The position numbers were made by a program, and so were the translations under genes. From the NCBI GenBank assembly GCA_903903925.1, contig CAIVAU010000173.1, positions 1 to 64,000 of the forward strand: a DNA stretch of 64,000 bases, in the 5' to 3' direction. Source of the stretch: an uncultured cyanobacterium (GTDB lineage Bacteria; Cyanobacteriota; Cyanobacteriia; Cyanobacteriales; Nostocaceae). Under the pieces are notes generated by a model, which was not told the origin of the DNA, made no database searches, and was given only the letters and a program-made list of their open reading frames with translations. Below are positions 50,047 to 59,454 of this stretch, piece by piece (positions within the stretch are counted from its first letter, which is position 1; every line of letters starts with the position of its first letter).

Positions 50047-50216
50047 TGGGTATTGAGTATTGAGTATTGGGCATTGGGCATTGGGCATTGGGCATTGGGG
50101 AGTTAAAATTCATAATTCATAATTCATAATTCATAATTCTTTATAGACGACTGCCCTAAGGTAGAAATTGCTGATTTACCGAAAACAGGGTGTAGGGTGT
50201 AGGGTGTGGGGTGTGG
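50042..50216. repeat. Three tandem arrays: CATTGGG, ATAATTC, GTGTAGGG
   Basis: CATTGGG/TATTGAG units at 50042-50099, ATAATTC units at 50108-50140, GTGTAGGGT units at 50187-50216. Bases 50217-50524 hold no gene except the metG leader; an inverted TACATTTATGTA lies near 50259. Confidence 0.9.
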
Positions 50217-50524
50217 AATATTGGGATGCACACTCCCTAAATCACGCCTCGGCGAATTGTACATTTATGTAGGTCGAAGGAAAAAATGTCCAGATGAAAT
50301 ACGTATTACTGAAGTGGAGGCTTCCTTGCTTTTCACCCCTAATTTTAGTCACGACACCCCACACCCTACATCCCTTTCACTGTGAATCCAACAACCCCGC
50401 ATGGAATAAATTTGCTAACATTAGGATGTTGCTTGTAAAAAGGGTAGTCCTGTTATATAATTACGTGGTTTTGGCGATATAAGCTAAGAGAGAAAACGGT
50501 CTCAGCCAGTTGTTTTTATTTTGC

Positions 50525-52126
50525 ATGAATCTGGTGGATAAAATAGAAAATACATTTACACTGACAACACCGCTATATTATGTAAACGATGTACCCCACA
50601 TTGGCAGTGCCTACACGACGATGGCAGCAGATGTGGTGGCGCGTTCTCAACGACTTTTGGGACATTCGGTACTGCTGATTACAGGTACAGATGAGCATGG
50701 GCAGAAAATTCAGCGGACAGCCGAGAGTAAAGGGCGATCCCCCCAAAGCTTTTGTGATGAAATATCCGCTGGTTTTGCCTCTCTATGGGAATTGCTAAAC
50801 ATTCAATATGATCGCTTTATTCGGACTACTGATGACCGCCATAAAGCGATAGTCAAAGAATTCTTCCAGCGAGTATGGGAAAGAGGTGACATCTACTTGA
50901 GTCAACAACAAGGGTGGTATTGTGTCTCCTGTGAAGAGTTTAAAGAAGAAAGGGAACTACTAGAGGGACATCGTTGCCCTATCCATACGAACAAAGAAGT
51001 CGAGTGGCGAGACGAGCAAAACTACTTCTTCCGCTTATCCAAATATCAAACCCAATTACAAACACTGTACAAGTCTCAGCCTGATTTTATCCAGCCTGAA
51101 AGTCGCCGTAATGAAGTCCTCAACTTTGTAAATCAGGGATTGCAAGACTTTTCTATTTCGCGGATAAATTTGGAGTGGGGTCTTCCACTACCAGTTGATC
51201 CCCAGCATACTATTTATGTCTGGTTTGATGCACTGCTGGGTTATGTAACAGCATTGCTAGAACCAGAACAAGAACCAACTTTAGAAAATGCACTGGCGAA
51301 ATGGTGGCCAATCAACCTGCACTTAATCGGGAAGGATATCCTACGCTTCCATACAGTTTACTGGCCTGCGATGCTGATGTCAGCCGATATTAAATTGCCT
51401 CTTAGAGTATTTGTGCATGGTTTTTTGACTAAAGATGGTCAAAAGATGGGTAAAAGTCTGGGTAATACCCTTAACCCTGTGGAACTAATTAAATGCTATG
51501 GTGCAGATGCCGTTCGTTATTACTTCCTTAAGGAAATCGAATTTGGCAAGGATGGCGATTTTAATGAAAGTAGATTCATAAATGTTCTGAATGCAGATTT
51601 GGCAAATGATTTAGGTAATTTGCTAAATCGCACCTTGAGCATGGTGAAGAAATACTGCGCCGGTAATGTGCCGCAAATCAAAAATGAAGATATTCCTTTT
51701 GAGCATCCTCTGAAATCCATTGGTTTCCATCTGGGGGAACAGGTACGAAATGCATATGAAGCGCTAGCTTTCAATCAAGCTTGCGAGGCTGTTCTTTTGT
51801 TGGTGCAAGCCAGCAATAAGTTCATTGATGAGCAGGCTCCCTGGACCTTGTATAAACAGGGACAGCACCAAGCAGTGGAACAAGTATTATACGCCGTTCT
51901 GGAATCAGTTAGACTAGCAGCTTATCTCCTGTCTCCAATTATTCCGAATATTAGTAGCGATATTTACCAGCAGCTGGGCTTCGGAATAGACTTTAACGAC
52001 CAAATACAAACTTCTATTTCTGCCCCTTTTGCAACTCATGGGACATGGGGAGTACTAAGCAATCAACAAAAGTTGGGCGAACCCCGTCCAATTTTTAAGC
52101 GCATAGAACTGTCTAAAAACGATTAG
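50525..52126 (+). CDS. metG: Methionyl-tRNA synthetase
   Basis: Class I aminoacyl-tRNA synthetase charging tRNA-Met. 533 residues from ATG 50525 (five further codons upstream are open). FTLTTPLYYVNDVPHIGSAY with the HIGH-type HIGS site near residue 23, LLITGTDEHGQKIQ near 59, two-Cys knuckle CVSCEEF, KWWPINLHLIGKDILRFH near 260, and KMSKS-type loop DGQKMGKSLGNTLNP near 305. C-terminal anticodon-binding helices complete; no extra C-terminal tRNA-binding domain, as in short bacterial forms. A hairpin follows at 52158. Confidence 0.96.
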   Translation: MNLVDKIENTFTLTTPLYYVNDVPHIGSAYTTMAADVVARSQRLLGHSVLLITGTDEHGQKIQRTAESKGRSPQSFCDEISAGFASLWELLNIQYDRFIRTTDDRHKAIVKEFFQRVWERGDIYLSQQQGWYCVSCEEFKEERELLEGHRCPIHTNKEVEWRDEQNYFFRLSKYQTQLQTLYKSQPDFIQPESRRNEVLNFVNQGLQDFSISRINLEWGLPLPVDPQHTIYVWFDALLGYVTALLEPEQEPTLENALAKWWPINLHLIGKDILRFHTVYWPAMLMSADIKLPLRVFVHGFLTKDGQKMGKSLGNTLNPVELIKCYGADAVRYYFLKEIEFGKDGDFNESRFINVLNADLANDLGNLLNRTLSMVKKYCAGNVPQIKNEDIPFEHPLKSIGFHLGEQVRNAYEALAFNQACEAVLLLVQASNKFIDEQAPWTLYKQGQHQAVEQVLYAVLESVRLAAYLLSPIIPNISSDIYQQLGFGIDFNDQIQTSISAPFATHGTWGVLSNQQKLGEPRPIFKRIELSKND

Positions 52127-52157
52127 TCCTTTCAAACTCGGTTTTTTTTAAAATTTG

Positions 52158-52182
52158 TCAGGGCTGAATTTATTAGCCCTGA
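52158..52182 (+). terminator. Hairpin TCAGGGCT-N9-AGCCCTGA after metG
   Basis: Perfect 8-bp stem 32 bases after the stop, preceded by a T run but not followed by one. Probable transcription end, weakly supported. Confidence 0.45.
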
Positions 52183-52235
52183 ACGATTATCATATGCTGC
52201 TGTAAATCGCATCGTCACGTATGGAATAAGTATCA

Positions 52236-52901
52236 ATGATTACATTTGATAAAAAACGAGGTATGACAACAATGTTGAATCATTTGGACAGCGACTCAAT
52301 ATTTACGCCAGAGCAAGTTTTGGAAAATCGGGGTCGTGTCGCTATATTTATAGATGGCTCAAATTTATTTTATGCGGCACTGCAACTAGGAATTGAAATC
52401 GATTACACAAAGCTATTGTGTCGATTAACAGGCGGCTCTAGGCTACTGCGTGCTTTCTTTTACACCGGTGTAGATCGGACTAACGAGAAGCAACAGGGTT
52501 TTCTGCTGTGGATGCGCCGTAATGGCTATCGAGTCATTGCCAAGGATTTGGTGCAGCTGCCAGATGGCTCAAAAAAAGCCAATTTGGATGTAGAAATTGC
52601 AGTGGATATGATGGCTTTAGTAGATTCTTATGATACAGCCGTGTTGGTCAGTGGTGATGGTGATCTAGCATACGCAGTGAATTCAGTGAGCTATCGCGGC
52701 GTACGCGTAGAAGTAGTGAGCTTGCGCTCCATGACAAGTGATAGCTTAATCAATGTTTCTGATCGCTATATTGACTTAGAAGCTGTCAAAGAAGATATCC
52801 AAAAAACCCCACGCCAAAGCTACCCCTATAGACCATTATCTGGTATGAGTTTTTTGGAGGAAGCCAGAGACACTGATGGTCATGTGGAAATTCAAGAGTA
52901 A
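52236..52901 (+). CDS. NYN-domain protein (LabA/DUF88 family)
   Basis: 221 residues with a PIN-like NYN RNase fold: VAIFIDGSNLFYAAL near 33, LRAFFYTGVDRT, KKANLDVEIAVDMMALVD near 112, AVLVSGDGDLAYAVNSVS near 134 and YRGVRVEVVSLR. Conserved Asp residues fit a metal-dependent RNase. In Synechococcus LabA is involved in circadian output; homologues elsewhere are less defined. Starts at 52236, 52263 or 52272 are possible; family N-termini favour the later ones. Confidence 0.88.
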   Translation: MITFDKKRGMTTMLNHLDSDSIFTPEQVLENRGRVAIFIDGSNLFYAALQLGIEIDYTKLLCRLTGGSRLLRAFFYTGVDRTNEKQQGFLLWMRRNGYRVIAKDLVQLPDGSKKANLDVEIAVDMMALVDSYDTAVLVSGDGDLAYAVNSVSYRGVRVEVVSLRSMTSDSLINVSDRYIDLEAVKEDIQKTPRQSYPYRPLSGMSFLEEARDTDGHVEIQE

Positions 52902-52910
52902 TTAAGTGGG

Positions 52911-53052
52911 GAGTGTGTTGTGTAGAGGGTGTAGAGGGTGTGGGATGTCTGGGAGGTCTGGGAGGTCTGGGAGGTAAGGAATACATTCCTCCTCACACTC
53001 CCCACCCTCCCCACACTCCCCACACCCCTTTTTATTCCCTGCTCCCTGCACC
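52911..53052. repeat. Dispersed GTGTAGAGGGT / GGGAGGTCT array with CACACTCCCC arm
   Basis: G-rich block 52911-52980 (three GGTCTGGGA units), GGAGGTAAGGAATACATTCC, then a C-rich block 52985-53030 and TCCCTGC units. The arms are mutually complementary. It is the fourth copy of the 10965 family. An open frame crossing it is not coding. Confidence 0.8.
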
Positions 53053-53069
53053 CTTCTTTTGTAATCAGT

Positions 53070-54266
53070 ATGTTGATCAGATTATTTGTTCACTTGCTAC
53101 GTCCACAGCCCCCAACAATAGAGAGAACCCCTAGTCCCCCTCTCATACTGTTCCCTTTAACCCTTGGCTTGGTAATTGGGCTAATCGCCTGTGGACAGCA
53201 AACCCATACAGCGAAAGAATCCTCTGCTAAAGCTTCATCAAACCACGATGTGGAGAGCAATTTGAACTTTTTTGATGTCACCTTAGAACAGGCAGATGAA
53301 GTGGGACGACCCCTTTGGAAGGTCAAAGCTAAACGGGCGAAATACACTAAAGAAAAACAAATTGGTCAGGCAGAAAATCCATATGGTGAACTCTATGAAG
53401 ATGGCAAAGTTGTTTACCAAGTACAAGGACAACAGGCAGATATTAAGCAGGATGGTAAGCAACTATTTCTTAAGGGAAAGATTGTTGCCACTAACCCTAA
53501 TAATGGTGTTGTCTTGCGAGGTAATGAATTAGAATGGCGACCTAAAGAAGATTTGTTAATCGTCCGTGACCAACTCACAGTGACTCACAATCAGATGCGG
53601 GCGGTAGCGCAGGAAGCGCGAGTAAAAACTCGTGAACAACGCATGGACTTTTCAGGGCGGGTGGTAGCAAACTCTACTGAACCGCAGGTTCAAATACGAA
53701 CTGAACATTTGACATGGCAAATAAAAGAGCAAAAACTCATCGGCGATCGCCCTGTACAAATTGACCGTTATCAAAACAATCAAATTACCGACCAAGGTAA
53801 GGGAGATACGGCTGAAGTCAACTTAAAAACTAAGATTGCTATCCTTAACAAAAATGCCCAGATAGAATTACTAGACCCACCAATGCAAATACTTAGTGAC
53901 TCTATGATCTGGGACTTAAACGCAGAAACTATAAATACAAATACTCCGATCAGCGTGTTCCAGCGTGCTGAAAATCTTCACATAACTGCTAATCAAGGTG
54001 AAATGAAAATACCACAAAAAACTGTTTATTTGACAGGCAAAGTTTATGGCATTGGAAAACGTGGTCAGTCACTCCACTCTAAAACCCTGACCTGGTATCT
54101 TGATCATCATTTAGTGGCAGCCAACGGAGATGTAGTTTACCGCCAAATAGACCCACCATTAAGTTTTACAGGTCAACAAGCCTCCGGTAATCTAGACGCA
54201 GAAACCATTGTTGTTAATGGTGGTAATTCTAATGGCAGGGTATTTACAGAAATTATTCCACAATAG
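53070..54266 (+). CDS. lptC: LPS export periplasmic protein LptC (lipoprotein form)
   Basis: 398 residues from ATG 53070; the frame extends upstream only through repeat DNA. Lipobox VIGLIACGQQ near residue 32. The mature part is a long beta-jellyroll of the LptC/DUF1239 kind: LEQADEVGRPLWKVKAKRA, YTKEKQIGQAENPYGELYED, VVLRGNELEWRPKEDLLIVR, MRAVAQEARVKTREQRMDFS, and repeated strands to the end. Cyanobacterial LptC proteins are much longer than E. coli's (191 residues). Part of the bridge that moves lipopolysaccharide to the outer membrane; partners are not in the window. Confidence 0.88.
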   Translation: MLIRLFVHLLRPQPPTIERTPSPPLILFPLTLGLVIGLIACGQQTHTAKESSAKASSNHDVESNLNFFDVTLEQADEVGRPLWKVKAKRAKYTKEKQIGQAENPYGELYEDGKVVYQVQGQQADIKQDGKQLFLKGKIVATNPNNGVVLRGNELEWRPKEDLLIVRDQLTVTHNQMRAVAQEARVKTREQRMDFSGRVVANSTEPQVQIRTEHLTWQIKEQKLIGDRPVQIDRYQNNQITDQGKGDTAEVNLKTKIAILNKNAQIELLDPPMQILSDSMIWDLNAETINTNTPISVFQRAENLHITANQGEMKIPQKTVYLTGKVYGIGKRGQSLHSKTLTWYLDHHLVAANGDVVYRQIDPPLSFTGQQASGNLDAETIVVNGGNSNGRVFTEIIPQ

Positions 54267-54270
54267 ATTT

Positions 54271-54303
54271 GTTGTTAGTCGTTAACAGTTAACGACTAAC
54301 AAC
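54271..54303. terminator. Perfect 16-bp inverted repeat between converging lptC and dacB
   Basis: GTTGTTAGTCGTTAAC (54271-54286), one base, GTTAACGACTAACAAC (54288-54303). It fills the whole gap between two converging genes and overlaps the dacB stop. Likely bidirectional terminator; a related family is at 17828, 46132 and 57362. Confidence 0.6.
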
Positions 54304-55625
54304 TATCCTTTAGGCAAAATTTCATTCCGACTCACTGCACCTAATTCAGGCACACTATTGATAGCTGAGTGAGGAGTCAGGGCAGCGGGAACTTCGGGAG
54401 GGAGTTGTAGTTGCTGCACAAGACGCTGCAATAGTTGGTCTTGTCCAGTGCGGAAAGCTGATACGTTTGTACCACGGTTAAGGATGGCAAACCAAACTAA
54501 ACCGCGATCGCGTGTAGGCATCACTCCAGCTAAAGCACTGACATCTTTAAGTGTGCCAGTTTTGAGTACGGTGGCGAGAGGGATGTGTCTACCGTGTACC
54601 GTTCCCCGGTGGTCTAACCCAGACATCAGAAATAAATCAGCCAGATCCAGTTGATGGGCAACTGCTTCGCGTTGAACCGCCATTAACATAGCGCAGATAG
54701 CTCTGGGGGAAATGCGATTTTCTGGGCCTAGTCCTGAACCGTTGATTAACTGAATTTCCGACTCTGGTACTCTAGCAAGCTCAGATGCTGTCGATTGCAC
54801 CACACCTGCTCCCCCTACTGCCTCTGCTAACATTTCTGCCATATCGTTGTTACTAAAAACGTTCATCTCCTTAATAAGTTGCTTCAAGGGGAGCGAATAG
54901 TGACGCACGAGCAAAGTGTGTTGTGGGTTTGCCATCATTGCTACTTGCACTTGTCCCGCAATAACAACTTGAGGTTTGGGAGTGTGCTTTGGCATCAGCA
55001 AATATTGGAAAGCAGCAGGACGGGGCCAAGTTGTGTAATTTAGTGCTTTCTTAAGTAGCTGACCTGCTAAGAGCGGGTTACGTTGAAAATTTAAGGCGAA
55101 ACTGCCAGTAATAATTAAATTCCCCTTCACCTGCTTAATACCCATTTGGTTAAGAATATTACCAAGGGTAATCGCGTCTTCCCAAACAAACAAAGGATCG
55201 CCACCACCAGTAATCACCAAATCGCCTTGCAACACTCCATTTTGCACTGGTCCTGTAGCACTGATTAAAGTCTGAAATTGGTGGTCTGGTCCGAAATTTT
55301 TTAAAGCCGCTAGCGTGGTGGCAATCTTAGTTAAGGAGGCAGCAGGTAGAGGAGTCGTACCTTGGTGATTAGCCATCAGCATAGGTCCTGACTGCATCCA
55401 CACTCCCTGACTCTCAGTTTGATTAACAGCTACCAATTTCAATGTTTGCAGTTTCTTGAGATATTCTTGCACTGTGGTAGCCCCAGATGGATTTGGATCA
55501 GCGGCAAGAACCAAGCCTGGACTACTTTGCCAAGCTAATACATCTAAGGCATCTACAGGCTTGACTTGTACCCCAGCCATCTGTAGCCAAAGTGAAATCA
55601 AACCCGAACCAAATAATTCCAGCAT
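54303..55625 (-). CDS. dacB: D-alanyl-D-alanine carboxypeptidase (PBP4, peptidase S13)
   Basis: 440 residues. Periplasmic penicillin-binding protein trimming or cross-link-cutting peptidoglycan. Nucleophile motif ASLTKIATTLAAL near 97 (SxxK), SNN motif VFSNNDMAEMLAE near 262, KTG motif VLKTGTLKDVSAL near 372, and GGDPLFVWED near 159. The very N-terminus is hydrophobic (FGSGLISLWLQMAGVQV) and serves as signal or anchor, weaker than usual. Convergent with lptC. Confidence 0.93.
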   Translation of the reverse strand: MLELFGSGLISLWLQMAGVQVKPVDALDVLAWQSSPGLVLAADPNPSGATTVQEYLKKLQTLKLVAVNQTESQGVWMQSGPMLMANHQGTTPLPAASLTKIATTLAALKNFGPDHQFQTLISATGPVQNGVLQGDLVITGGGDPLFVWEDAITLGNILNQMGIKQVKGNLIITGSFALNFQRNPLLAGQLLKKALNYTTWPRPAAFQYLLMPKHTPKPQVVIAGQVQVAMMANPQHTLLVRHYSLPLKQLIKEMNVFSNNDMAEMLAEAVGGAGVVQSTASELARVPESEIQLINGSGLGPENRISPRAICAMLMAVQREAVAHQLDLADLFLMSGLDHRGTVHGRHIPLATVLKTGTLKDVSALAGVMPTRDRGLVWFAILNRGTNVSAFRTGQDQLLQRLVQQLQLPPEVPAALTPHSAINSVPELGAVSRNEILPKG

Positions 55626-56305
55626 GCTTCATGCCTCGGTAAAATGTGCTACTTTATCGCCGTAATAGTTTCTGAGATCATTAATGCTTTTCAGCATTGA
55701 GTCATAATAACTGGTGGTTTTTACTTGTGGAAGTGGGGTTTATCATGAAATTGTGGTAGGGGGTATAACCCTCCATCCAAGTAAGAATATGCAAGAAGAG
55801 TTTAATAATACATTGATATTCAATACTGCATTTCAAGTCTGGATAGTCATTTCTAGACTCACAACCTCTGCTAGAGAGGCTTCTAAGTTTTTCCTTCACT
55901 AATATATAATCTGATACTCGTACCATCGTCTAAAAAGATGACTTCAAAACTTGTTGCCGTAGTGGATGTCTACAGGGCGACTGCAACCTCTCTATGGGGC
56001 TGACAATTTTCTACACTTTGCACTTGCCTGTCTTGATCTGGGTTGGTTATGTCTAACCAAGATATTCCTAGTGTCAGCATCAAAATCAGGCAAATTTTTT
56101 AATTTTACGCAGTGGCGATCAATGACCAAAAACGGGGCAAGGAACTGTAAGCCCTTGTCCCAAAACAGGGTAATCGGTGGGAGCGTGTAAAAATAGTGTT
56201 TCGTGTTAGCCTTCTATATGACGGGCATGTTTTGGTAGTTAGAAATCAACTACTTTTAACAGAGGCATCTGGTAAAATTTGTAAGGTTTCTAGAAGCTCT
56301 GAGCA
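55626..56305. other. 680-bp gap between dacB and plsX, no gene seen
   Basis: Several short frames on both strands, none with recognisable sequence, signal peptide or ribosome-binding site. A minus-strand piece near 55900-55990 reads TSFEVIFLDDGTSIRLYISE, which is protein-like and could be a gene remnant. Upstream promoters of both dacB and plsX must be here. Confidence 0.4.
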
Positions 56306-57331
56306 ATGGGATCAACTGGCGTACGGATCGCAATTGATGCAATGGGGGGGGATCACGCACCCGGTGAAATCGTAGCTGGCGCACTGCGGGCACGAGAAGA
56401 ATTGGGTGTGGAAGTATTGTTGGTGGGAGATCCCCAAAAAATTCAATGCCAACTGCCACCAAACACAGACTTGGGGCTATTAGAGATTCTTCCTGCCGAG
56501 GAAGCGATCGCTATGGATGAGGAGCCTTTGACCGCCATCAGACGCAAACCCAAAGCTTCAATTAATGTAGCAATGGATTTGGTGAAGCAAGGGCAGGCAG
56601 AAGCAGTGGTTTCTGCTGGTCACTCTGGCGCTGCGATGGCAGCCGCTTTGTTCCGCCTGGGACGACTACCGGGAATTGACCGTCCAGCAATTGGTGCGGT
56701 ATTTCCCACAATAGTAGCGAGTAAGCCAGTGCTGATACTTGATGTCGGTGCCAACGTAGACTGCCGCCCCAAGTTTCTAGAGCAGTTTGCTGTCATGGGA
56801 TCGGTTTATAGTCAATACGTCTTAGGTATTCCAGAACCTAAAGTAGGTTTGTTGAATATCGGTGAAGAAGACACTAAAGGCAATGATGCAGCCGTTCGCA
56901 CTCACCAAATGCTGCGGGAAAACTCTCAAATCTCTTTTGTTGGCAATGCCGAAGGGCGTGATGTGCTTTCGGGTTCCTTTGATGTCATTGTGTGTGATGG
57001 TTTTGTGGGCAATGTATTGTTAAAATTTGCCGAAGCGGTCGGAGAAGTGTTGCTGCAAATGATTCGAGAAGAGTTACCCCAAGGATTGCGTGGTCAGCTT
57101 GGCACGGCAATTTTAAAACCCAACTTGAAGCGGCTTAAGCAAAGGGTAGATCACGCGGAACACGGCGGTGGTTTACTTTTAGGTGTAGCAGGAATTTGCA
57201 TCATCAGCCACGGCAGCTCCCAAGCGCCTTCAATTTTTAATGCAATTCGCATGGCAAAAGAAGCAGTGGATAACCAAGTGCTGCAACGAATTCAATGTCA
57301 ATATCAAAGCCTACAGGGCGAAAGCAGCTAG
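56306..57331 (+). CDS. plsX: Phosphate acyltransferase PlsX
   Basis: Forms acyl-phosphate from acyl-ACP and phosphate, the first step of bacterial phosphatidate synthesis with PlsY. 341 residues. RIAIDAMGGDHAPGEIVAGA near 7, ASINVAMDLVKQGQAEAVVSAGHS near 83, LILDVGANVDCRPKFLEQFA near 143, GLLNIGEEDTKGN near 183 and FVGNAEGRDVLSGSFDVIVCDGF near 213. Full length. First of the plsX-fabH-fabD run on the plus strand. Confidence 0.95.
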   Translation: MGSTGVRIAIDAMGGDHAPGEIVAGALRAREELGVEVLLVGDPQKIQCQLPPNTDLGLLEILPAEEAIAMDEEPLTAIRRKPKASINVAMDLVKQGQAEAVVSAGHSGAAMAAALFRLGRLPGIDRPAIGAVFPTIVASKPVLILDVGANVDCRPKFLEQFAVMGSVYSQYVLGIPEPKVGLLNIGEEDTKGNDAAVRTHQMLRENSQISFVGNAEGRDVLSGSFDVIVCDGFVGNVLLKFAEAVGEVLLQMIREELPQGLRGQLGTAILKPNLKRLKQRVDHAEHGGGLLLGVAGICIISHGSSQAPSIFNAIRMAKEAVDNQVLQRIQCQYQSLQGESS

Positions 57332-57361
57332 CAGTGATGGTTATTGATCAAAGTTAGTCGA

Positions 57362-57391
57362 TAGTAGTTAGTGGTCAACAACTAACTACTA
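57362..57391. repeat. Inverted repeat TAGTAGTTAGT / ACTAACTACTA
   Basis: Perfect 11-bp arms with an 8-base loop between plsX and fabH; same motif family as 46132 and 54271. May attenuate transcription within the run. Confidence 0.75.
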
Positions 57392-57428
57392 ACAAACAAC
57401 AATAGCTGATAGCTTGGGAGAAGTCGCA

Positions 57429-58421
57429 GTGCAAAATATCGGAATGGCAATTACGGGAAGTGGATCGGCAGTACCAGCAAATTTGCTAGATAACCAGGGG
57501 CTGACGAAACTAGTTGATACATCAGATGAGTGGATTACCACAAGAACAGGAATTCGTCAACGGCGGTTAGCAGACAAGAGTGAATCTTTAGCTGCACTTG
57601 CGACTGCTGCGGGGAGAAAAGCACTTGCTGCCTCAGGAATAACAGCACAAGACTTGGATTTGATTCTGTTAGCAACTTCCACCCCTGATGACTTATTCGG
57701 TAGTGCTTGTCAAATTCAAGGTGAATTGCGAGCTAGCAACGCCGTAGCCTTTGACTTGACAGCTGCCTGCTCTGGTTTTGTATTTGGATTGGTCACTGCA
57801 AGTCAGTATATTAGAACCGGAACGTACCAAAATATACTGTTGATAGGCGCAGATATCCTCTCTCGTTGGGTAGATTGGCAAGACAGACGTACTTGTGTGC
57901 TGTTTGGCGATGGAGCCGGATCTGTGGTACTGCAGGCGAACTCGTGCGATCGCTTACTAGGATTTGAACTCAAAAGCGATGGTTCTCAAAATAACGACCT
58001 CAACCTTGCCTATAAACCTGAATCTACAGCCTTGAGCGAGAGTGTAAATGTCGGGAAAGGAAACTTTCAACCGATCACCATGAACGGGAAAGAAGTCTAC
58101 CGCTTTGCTGTACAAAAAGTGCCAGAAGTCATAGACAAAGCGTTGTTCCGTGCCAACCTTAGTGTTGACCAAATAGATTGGCTACTATTGCATCAAGCCA
58201 ATCAGCGCATTATTGACGCCGTGCGATCGCGCCTAAATATTCCAGAGCATAAAGTTATCAGTAATCTTGCCTACTATGGCAACACCTCTGCTGCCTCTAT
58301 CCCCCTTGCCCTAGATGAAGCAGTGCAGCAAGGAAAAATCAAGCCAGGTGATGTTATTGTGACATCAGGCTTTGGCGCTGGTCTGTCCTGGGGAGCGGCA
58401 ATTTTTCAATGGGGAAGATAA
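57429..58421 (+). CDS. fabH: Beta-ketoacyl-ACP synthase III
   Basis: Starts fatty acid synthesis by condensing acetyl-CoA with malonyl-ACP. 330 residues from GTG 57429, favoured because GGGAG at 57416-57420 is 8 bases ahead and the length is exactly typical; a TTG at 57414 overlaps that site. Catalytic Cys in DLTAACSGFVFGL near 112, TRTGIRQRR near 37, His in LLHQANQRIID near 252 and Asn in YYGNTSAASIPLAL near 282, GDVIVTSGFGAGLSWGAA at the end. Followed by a heptamer array filling the gap to fabD. Confidence 0.95.
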   Translation: MQNIGMAITGSGSAVPANLLDNQGLTKLVDTSDEWITTRTGIRQRRLADKSESLAALATAAGRKALAASGITAQDLDLILLATSTPDDLFGSACQIQGELRASNAVAFDLTAACSGFVFGLVTASQYIRTGTYQNILLIGADILSRWVDWQDRRTCVLFGDGAGSVVLQANSCDRLLGFELKSDGSQNNDLNLAYKPESTALSESVNVGKGNFQPITMNGKEVYRFAVQKVPEVIDKALFRANLSVDQIDWLLLHQANQRIIDAVRSRLNIPEHKVISNLAYYGNTSAASIPLALDEAVQQGKIKPGDVIVTSGFGAGLSWGAAIFQWGR

Positions 58422-58423
58422 TG

Positions 58424-58535
<112 letters not shown>

Positions 58536-59417
58536 ATGAATAAAACCGCATGGGTGTTTCCTGGACAAGGTTCTCAAGTGCTGGGAATGGGAATGGATTT
58601 GGTAGATTTGCCGTCTTCGCAGGACAAGTTTGCTCAAGCTGAGGAAATTTTGGGCTGGTCCCTAACTGAAGTTTGCCAAAGTGATACTGACGAAAAGCTA
58701 TCACGCACTCTCTACACTCAGCCTTGTTTGTATGTGATAGAAAGCATTCTTGCTGATATCATGCGAGAAAAGGAAAAGCCAAATTTAGTTGCCGGTCACA
58801 GTTTGGGAGAATACACTGCCCTTTATGTCGCTGGCGTCTTTGAATGGTCTGTTGGATTGCGCCTAGTGAAGCGTCGTGCTGAATTTATGGACAGCGCTGC
58901 AGGTGGGATGATGGCGGCTTTGATGAATTTTGACCCAGAACAATTAGAAAAAGTCGTCGCTGACACTCCTGACGTGGTGGTGGCAAACGACAATAGTCCA
59001 AACCAAGTCGTTATTTCAGGGACTCCAGAAGCTGTACAAGCAGTCATGTCCCAAGTAAAGGCAAAACGTGCTATTCCTTTGAAAGTTTCTGGAGCTTTTC
59101 ACTCACCCTTAATGGCAACTGCTGCAACTGAGTTTCAAGAGATTTTAGCATCTGTAGAATTTCAGCAAGCTTTTGTGCCTGTATTATCTAATGTAGAACC
59201 AGTTCCATCTGTTGATGCTGATGTTTTGAAGCAGCGCCTGATTAAACAAATCACTAGCCCTGTGCGATGGCGAGAAATATCATTAGCCTTACCAGCAAAT
59301 AATATCGAGCGAGTTGTGGAAATTGGACCTGGTACGGTTTTAACGGGTTTGATTAAACGCACTTGCTCTAACTTAATATTAGAAAACGTCCGTGGCGTCG
59401 CTGATTTGCCTGCTTAA
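58536..59417 (+). CDS. fabD: Malonyl CoA-ACP transacylase
   Basis: Transfers malonyl groups from CoA to ACP for fatty acid elongation. 293 residues. WVFPGQGSQVLGMGMDLV at the start, nucleophile GHSLGEYTALYVAGVF near 90 (Ser), Arg in VKRRAEFMDSA, FHSPLMATAATEF near 189 (His). The ribosome-binding site is inside the repeat array directly upstream, so translation start depends on repeat DNA. Co-directional with plsX and fabH. Confidence 0.96.
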   Translation: MNKTAWVFPGQGSQVLGMGMDLVDLPSSQDKFAQAEEILGWSLTEVCQSDTDEKLSRTLYTQPCLYVIESILADIMREKEKPNLVAGHSLGEYTALYVAGVFEWSVGLRLVKRRAEFMDSAAGGMMAALMNFDPEQLEKVVADTPDVVVANDNSPNQVVISGTPEAVQAVMSQVKAKRAIPLKVSGAFHSPLMATAATEFQEILASVEFQQAFVPVLSNVEPVPSVDADVLKQRLIKQITSPVRWREISLALPANNIERVVEIGPGTVLTGLIKRTCSNLILENVRGVADLPA

Positions 59418-59454
59418 GACAATCAATACTCACGATTAAACTGAGGATAAATTT

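Noticed and set aside
50047..50088. N-terminal extension of the PES-like hydrolase
   Set aside because: It is read from the CATTGGG repeat array; ATG 50046 lies at the real start of family similarity.
50255..50272. Palindrome TACATTTATGTA as an operator
   Set aside because: Short A/T-rich palindromes are expected by chance and no regulator or promoter spacing supports it.
52938..53069. N-terminal extension of LptC (WEVWEVWEV repeats)
   Set aside because: It is the translation of intergenic GGTCTGGGA repeat DNA; the ATG at 53070 gives a proper lipoprotein signal.
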